Assembly (NCBI GenBank): GCA_015179045.1
Contig: WHUZ01000023.1
Span: 372,001 to 436,000, forward strand
From: Kalaharituber pfeilii
Taxonomy: Eukaryota > Ascomycota > Pezizomycetes > Pezizales > Pezizaceae
Reading direction: 5' to 3'
DNA length: 64,000 nucleotides
Shown: piece by piece, positions 58,049 through 64,000 of the stretch
How the letters are laid out: every line of letters begins with the position of its first letter
Position numbering within the stretch: the first letter of the stretch is position 1
Translations under genes and position numbers: made by a program
Notes under the pieces: model-generated
Databases searched by the model: none
What the model was told of the DNA's origin: nothing
Seen by the model: only the letters and a program-made list of their open reading frames with translations

Positions 58049-58889
58049 CAGTCACTGGTCAAAAGTCTTGGTGACGCCACTTTTCTTGGCACCTCAAAAT
58101 GCTCGCTTGCACAACTTCAAATGCTCATATCTCCATGATCCATAGCTCAATTTCAGAAGTTGTACCAGCAATTGATAGCACCGTGTCTATAGTCTTGCAT
58201 ATCACATGCAGCAATCATGAGAATAGTAGTAGTCAATTATATGGACCAATAAATCAGGAGCAAATTCTACCATTTTTTGCCTAAATTCTCTCTGCATAAT
58301 AGTGTAGTTCTATACAAGGAGAATATTTTTGGGGCTAGTAAATTTTGCTATGAAAATACACATTCAGTCCATCTTATTTCATATTTTTGATATTTTTTAT
58401 GTTGTGTTGCCGATTCTGTGTGGAGCTATTTATTTCCAGACACCGATATTTGACCCTAAAATGACAATTTTGTATGGGAATTTGGCAATCTTGGCGTTCT
58501 TTGAAGTTTGCGATTTTATCTCGGCAGCCACATGACCCCAACATCTGTTCTACAACCGGAACCATGAAGTTTCAGGTAGTACCTATCATAGAAAAAATCC
58601 TGTTTGTCTATCTAGTTGTGGTGCTAAAGATACATCACATTTCAAAAAGTCACAGTTTTTGTATGGAATACCTAGTCATCAATAACTTTTTGTAGATATT
58701 ACACTGCAATCAGTGCGCTATAAGTATATCCTGTGCTATAGCATAAACCATACTGCTTACACTATCACCAGTTCAAGTTGTAGGTTAATTGGGTCATTTC
58801 TCGTGGAGATATCTCAATTTTTGTTCTTATGGACATTGTCGCCGCTTGGTGCTCAGATCGCTTTCACCAAGACTTTTGACCAGTGACTG
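58049..58889. mobile_element. Non-autonomous Tc1/mariner-like element
   Basis: A 26-bp perfect terminal inverted repeat starting CAGTCACTGGTC (through AAAAGTCTTGGTGA) occurs at both ends. The element is flanked by TA at 58047-58048 and 58890-58891, the target duplication of this superfamily. The 841-bp interior has no transposase-like frame (no DDE/D catalytic signature in any frame), so it needs a transposase from elsewhere. It lies 384 bp upstream of the NLR start at 59273. Confidence 0.88.
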
Positions 58890-58891
58890 TA

Positions 58892-59272
58892 TTTCGGCTC
58901 GCTCGCGAATTCAGTCCTCTAACGAATTCAGCGGTCTACGCGCGAATCACATCATTGGAAGCGCGTTTCTAAGTTTTACTCTTTTCTTCTTTTCAGCTGC
59001 AGATGAATTGTGTGAATATTTTATTGAGTGGAGAAAGGCCAAAAACCTCTTTCCTATTTCTTTCCCTTCTGCGATCCTATGGATCGTGGTCCATGTATAC
59101 GTATTGAGCATTCTGATTGGCTCTTGATGCGGGGTTGACACATTTGCAACTTGAGGCTCTGTAAGTGCTGACCAACAATAACCGTGATACCACTTCATAC
59201 TATTGACATCGATCTTGCAATATTCCACTCTTAGTGTTGCTAGTCTACCAAATCAACTATAGTACTGCATTG
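58892..59272. other. 5' flank of NLR gene 3
   Basis: Contains a CT-rich stretch (58980-58997) and otherwise nothing identifiable. The Tc1-like element ends at its left border, so the promoter must lie within these 380 bp or inside the element. Confidence 0.4.
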
Positions 59273-62200
59273 ATGGATCCCTTCACAATCGCGACCGGAA
59301 TATCCGGCTTGCTCTCACTTGCTCTTGATATCACAAAAATTCTCACGGAATACACCAGCCAAGTCCAATCTGCCCCGAAGGACGCTCAAACGTTGCTAGT
59401 GGAGACCAGTGCTTTGAGCCATGTTCTTAGACAGCTAACTACATTCCTGACAAAGGAAGATAAGAAGGGGACTTTTCAACCCACTTCGATCCTATGCAAC
59501 GTCATTGGTATTTGCAAGGGCAAAATCGAACATTTACACTCAACCCTCACCAAGTTTCAGCGCGCAGGTTTCAAAGACCGGCTCAGGTGGCCTTTCCATA
59601 AGCAAGAGTACCTTGAAGTGGCCTCAACCTTACATAATTGTGCTCAAATAATCGAATTTTTGCTTTCTATTGGGAATTGGTAAGGTCCATCCTATACATT
59701 ATTCTAAATGTATCAATTAATATTCAATAGTGAATTACTATCGAAAACCTCCGAAGAAGTAATGATGACACTATCAGAGCAAAAACAGAAGATCGAATCT
59801 CTACTACCATTGTTTGGAGATGCATCCACTACAGCTGCAGCTGAGATGATGAAAATGAGCACCAGCATAGGGGAGGTTTTGGAGTTTGTATCGAAAATTG
59901 ACAAGTTAGTTACCAAGCAGCAGGAAATCAAGAGCGGAGTTCAGATTACACAGGAATATATGGATGGTATGAAGTTCATAAATTTCTTTCATTACTTGTG
60001 CAAGCGCTAACTTCCGGCTTGTTTTCTATTAGCTGAGAATATGGAGAAACTTCTTGTCTGGTTGTCACCGCTTGAGCCACAAAAACGACATCAGGATATC
60101 AAAAAGAGTCGACTAGAGAATACAGGAAACTGGATCCTCCAGAGTGACCAGTTTCAAAGATGGATAAAATGCGAACCAAAAAGTGAAAGCGATCAGGTTT
60201 TGGGTTGTTATGGTGAACCAGGGGTTGGGAAGACCGTTCTCACGTAAGTATATATAGTATTTCTTCACCAGCCACATTTATACTAAAGGAATATATATAG
60301 CTCAATTGTCATTGACTACATCTCTGCCAATCCAATACGACAGCGAACAAGCAATGTATATCTATACTGTGACTATCGAGACCAAAGGGAACAGAATTTG
60401 GTATACATTATTGGCAGTTTTGTCAAACAATTAGTCTTGCAGTTCATATCCTCTGGAACTCAGTTACCTCAATCAATTCACGATTACTTCAAATCAACCA
60501 ATGAGGAAAAAAAAAATTTGGCCATTGATGAAGTACTTTTAATGCTGAAACATCTTTGTGCAGAGCTGGATGACATCTTCATTCTGCTTGATGCACTTGA
60601 TGAGCTACAGGACCAGACAAGATTAGATTTCCTCAAGGTAGTACATGGGATTCTGCACTCGCGGAGACCCGGTTTGGAAAACCAATCCATGAACCTTAAT
60701 GTGCATTTATTCTTTACCGCACGTCCACATGTCCAAGACCAGGTTAATCATTGCCTGTGTGATGCCACTACGTTGAGAATAGTAGCTCAGAAGGAAGACA
60801 TTCAAGCATACCTCAACTACCGCATTGACAGGGACACCATCGAGAATGGCGAAGATGCCATGAATAGTGAGCTCAAAAATGAAATACTGAAGCTGCTACC
60901 GACAAAAGCAGAGGGAATGTATGATCTATTCCAGATCCTGATATACCTTGTATGAACATAATAACTAAACTTTAACATCTAGGTTCTTGCTCTCGGTCTT
61001 GCACATCAACATGATCTTAGATGAGGTGACTGTGTCTATGAGACGATCTGCTCTTCACAGCTTACCTCCGGGCCTTTATGCAGCGTATGATGGAACCATA
61101 GTAAGGATGCAGGATTCACAGAGTCAATCCCGGTACTGCCTAGGCATGAGAGCACTCATGTGGACATACCTAGCTGAGCGACCATTGAAGGTTATAGAGC
61201 TCTGCCATGCACTCTCAGTGAAAGATGGGGATACAGCTTTGGATCGTAACAACATTCCATCCATCAACATAATACTACGCTGTTGCTGTGGGCTAGTGAC
61301 TATAGATGATGAAACGTCAACAGTTCGTCTAGTGCACTACACTCTCCAGGAGTATTTCAAATGCTACTACGAGAAATACTTTCTAACTGGCCATAACGCG
61401 ATTGCAAGGACCTGTTTACCTACCTGGACTTCTCCAACCTAACTACATACTATTCTATAGATGATGAGGGCGACTCAACCACGTACTACGGTTCAGCTGA
61501 TAATGGTCAGAGGCTATACAAGGACTACACTTTGCTTGAGTACGCATGTTCTCAATGGGGCCATCATGCACGAAAGCAGTGTGATGAGACCACTTGCAGT
61601 CTTGCTGTTGCTATGCTTCAACGTAAATGCTGCCCAGCCCTTATGGAACTGGATTGCTGCCTCCATCCTTGGAGAAGGAAATGCAGATTTTTGAGCTTGC
61701 CTGCTGTTGCTTCGTTCGGAGTCGAGAGTATCTTCCGCACTCTACTGCAAATTTCGAATCCGAATGAGACGAGTAACTGTGGCAGCACGGCATTGCTCTA
61801 CGCTGCAGCTCAGGGCCACGAGGCTATAGTCCGCTTATTGCTTGAGCGGGCCGATGTGGATGTCAACGCAGGAGCATACGGCGAAACACCATTGCGCTGC
61901 GCAGCCAGAAATGGCCATGAGGCAGTAGTCCGCTTGTTGCTTGAGCGGGCCGATGTAGATGTCAACATTGCAGAAGCATACGGCGGAACACCATTGTGCT
62001 GCGCAGCCAGAAATGGCCATGAGGCAGTAGTCCGCTTGTTGCTTGAGCGGGCTGATGTAGATGTCAACGCAGGAGCATACGGCAAAACACCATTGCGCTG
62101 CGCAGCCAGAAATGGCCATGAGGCAGTAGTCCGCTTGTTGCTTGAGCGGGCCGATGTAGATGTCAACATTGCAGAAGCATACGGCGGAACACCATTGTGC

Positions 62201-64000
62201 TGCGCAGCCAGAAATGGCCATGAGGCAGTAGTCCGCTTATTGCTTGAACGAGCCAATGTGGATGTCAACGCAGGAGGATACGGCGGAACACCATTGACCT
62301 GCGCAGCTGAAAATGGCCATGAGGCAGTAGTCCGCTTGTTGCTTGAACGGGCTGATGTGGATATTAATGCAGGAAGACATGGCGAAACACCATTGTCCTG
62401 GGCAGCTAGAAATGGCCATGAGGCAGTAGTCCGCTTGTTGCTTGAACGGGCTGATGTGGATATCAATGCAGGAGAATACGGCGGAACACCATTGTCCTGC
62501 GCAGCTGGAAATGGCCATGAGGCAGTAGTCCGCTTGTTGCTTGAACGGGCTGATGTGGATATCAATGCAGGAGAATACGGCGGAACACCATTGACCTGGG
62601 CAGCTGAAAATGGCCATGAGGCAGTAGTCCGCTTGTTGCTTGAACGGGCTGATGTGGATATCAATGCAGGAGAATACGGCGGAACACCATTGACCTGCGC
62701 AGCTGAAAATGGCCATGAGGCAGTAGTCCGCTTATTGCTTGAACGCGCTGATGTGGATATCAATGCAGGAGAATACGGCGGAACACCATTGACCTGGGCA
62801 GCTGAAAATGGCCATGAGGCAGTAGTCCGCTTGTTGCTTGAACGCGCTGATGTGGATATCAATGCAGGAGAATACGGCGGAACACCATTGACCTGCGCAG
62901 CTGAAAATGGCCATGAGGCAGTAGTCCGCTTATTGCTTGAACGCGCTGATGTGGATATCAATGCAGGAGAATACGGCGGAACACCATTGTCCTGGGCAGC
63001 TAAAAATGGCCATGAGGCAGTAGTCCGCTTGTTGCTTGAACGAGCCAATGTGGATGTCAACGCAGGAGGATACGGCGGAACACCATTGACCTGCGCAGCT
63101 GAAAACGGCCATGAGGCAGTAGTCCGCTTGTTGCTTGAACGGGCTGATGTGGATATCAATGCAGGAGGATACGGCGGAACACCATTGTCCTGGGCAGCTA
63201 AAAATGGCCATGAGGCAGTAGTCCGCTTGTTGCTTGAACGAGCCAATGTGGATGTCAACGCAGGAGGATACGGCGGAACACCATTGACCTGCGCAGCTGA
63301 AAACGGCCATGAGGCAGTAGTCCGCTTGTTGCTTGAACGGGCTGATGTGGATATCAATGCAGGAAGACATGGCGAAACACCATTGTCCTGGGCAGCTGAA
63401 AATGGCCATGAGGCAGTAGTCCGCTTGTTGCTTGAACGCGCTGATGTGGATATCAATGCAGGAGGATACGGCGGAACACCATTGTCCTGGGCAGCTAAAA
63501 ATGGCCATGAGGCAGTAGTCCGCTTGTTGCTTGAACGAGCCAATGTGGATGTCAACGCAGGAGGATACGGCGGAACACCATTGACCTGCGCAGCCAGAAA
63601 TGGCCATGAGGCAGTAGTCCGCTTGTTGCTTGAACGGGCTGATGTGGATGTCAACGCAGGAGGATACGGCGGAACACCATTGTCCTGGGCAGCCAGAAAT
63701 GGCCATGAGGCAGTAGTCCGCTTGTTGCTTGAACGGGCTGATGTGGATATCAATGCAGGAGAATACGGCGGAACACCATTGACCTGCGCAGCTGAAAATG
63801 GCCATGAGGCAGTAGTCCGCTTATTGCTTGAACAAGCCAATGTGGATGTCAACGCAGGAGGATACGGCGGAACATTATTGTCCTGGGCAGTCAGAAATGG
63901 CCATGAGGCAGTAGTCCGCTTGTTTCTTGAGCGAGCTGATGTGGATGTCAACGTGGCAGGAAAATACGGCCAAACACCATTGTCCTCGGCAGCTTCAGAT
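59273..64000 (+). CDS. NLR-like protein: HeLo-like N-terminus, NACHT, ankyrin repeats; frameshifted and partial at the right edge
   Basis: Exons in phase: 59273-59679, 59731-59966, 60033-60243, 60301-60918, 60983 to beyond 64000. The N-terminus MDPFTIATGISGLLSLALD is a textbook HeLo-like STAND N-terminal domain. GEPGVGKT (~276-284) is the P-loop, spanning into exon 4; DIFILLDALDE (~375-385) is Walker B; LFFTARPHV follows. A winged-helix-like part contains LPPGLYAAYDGTI and RLVHYTLQEYF. At 61411-61421 one base is missing relative to the expected LTYLDFSNL continuation: upstream codons read LPTWTSPT and stop at 61442 (643 residues), while downstream codons in the adjacent frame run open from 61421 to the window end, with NPNETSNCGSTALLYAAAQGHEA opening about 22 ankyrin repeats. 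Either a pseudogene or a one-base sequence error. The C-terminus is outside the window. Confidence 0.85.
61785..64000 (+). repeat. 99-bp ankyrin repeat array of NLR gene 3
   Basis: About 22 units of 33 residues with the pattern TPLxxAAxNGHEAVVRLLLERAxVD(V/I)NAGxYGG. Most of each unit is invariant. Changes concentrate at the two residues after TPL (RC, CC, TC, TW, SC, SW), at the residue after AA (R, E, K, G) and in the GxYG loop. Pairs such as TC-E/TW-E recur, so 198-bp higher-order units are present. The array continues beyond the window. Confidence 0.93.

Noticed and set aside
61810..63951. 713-codon minus-strand open frame
   Set aside because: It is the antisense shadow of the ankyrin array of NLR gene 3. 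The plus strand encodes a canonical ankyrin consensus in continuity with NACHT; the antisense peptide is a meaningless repeat of the 99-bp unit.

Overview
The window comes from a filamentous ascomycete fungus. Every convincing gene is broken by short GT-AG introns (about 50-230 nt). The families are typically fungal: NACHT/ankyrin NLR-like proteins, a fused dioxygenase-P450 fatty acid oxygenase of the Ppo type, and CorA-like proteins with long disordered tails. Spacers are long and AT-rich and hold an LTR, MITE-like and Tc1-like elements and minisatellites. The repeat-rich layout and NLR expansion would suit a Pezizomycete, but I cannot fix the genus from sequence alone.

Layout. 1-382 (-): N-terminal fragment of an NLR running off the left edge. 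2896-7485 (+): CorA-like gene copy 1, which has lost its transmembrane region. 9363-13667 (+): intact NACHT-ankyrin gene with a DUF7708-type N-terminus. 14.8-17.4 kb: foldback element, 28-bp minisatellite and a dispersed repeat. 18772-24146 (-): second HeLo-like/NACHT/ankyrin gene, nine exons, 25 near-identical ankyrin repeats, one frameshift. 24198-24799: solo LTR with a perfect target-site duplication. 24991-25406: MITE. 30696-34733 (+): CorA-like gene copy 2, which keeps its GMN motif and two membrane segments. 35-41.5 kb: hairpin, minisatellite and an unresolved, perhaps transcribed locus. 41544-45295 (-): Ppo-type oxygenase. 45.3-52.2 kb: gene-poor, with microsatellites and a MITE-derived tandem array. 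52178-52414 (+): small unknown gene. 53231-54664 (+): secreted histidine phosphatase-fold protein. 58049-58889: Tc1/mariner-like non-autonomous element. 59273-64000 (+): third NACHT-ankyrin gene, frameshifted and continuing past the right edge.

The most notable architecture is a duplicated, divergently arranged pair: an NLR on the minus strand and a CorA-like gene on the plus strand. It occurs at 1-7485 and again at 18772-34733, with similarity also in the upstream and downstream non-coding DNA. The copies have decayed differently. CorA-like copy 1 lost both membrane helices but stayed in frame and acquired internal duplications. Copy 2 kept the helices but lost its last roughly 90 codons to a frameshift. 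NLR copy 2 took a solo LTR 52 bp before its start codon, and the paralogous empty site is preserved at about 415-445. NLRs of this class are thought to act in non-self recognition and regulated cell death; pairing with a CorA-like membrane protein is a hypothesis drawn from gene order. The oxygenase and phosphatase genes look like ordinary single-copy genes.
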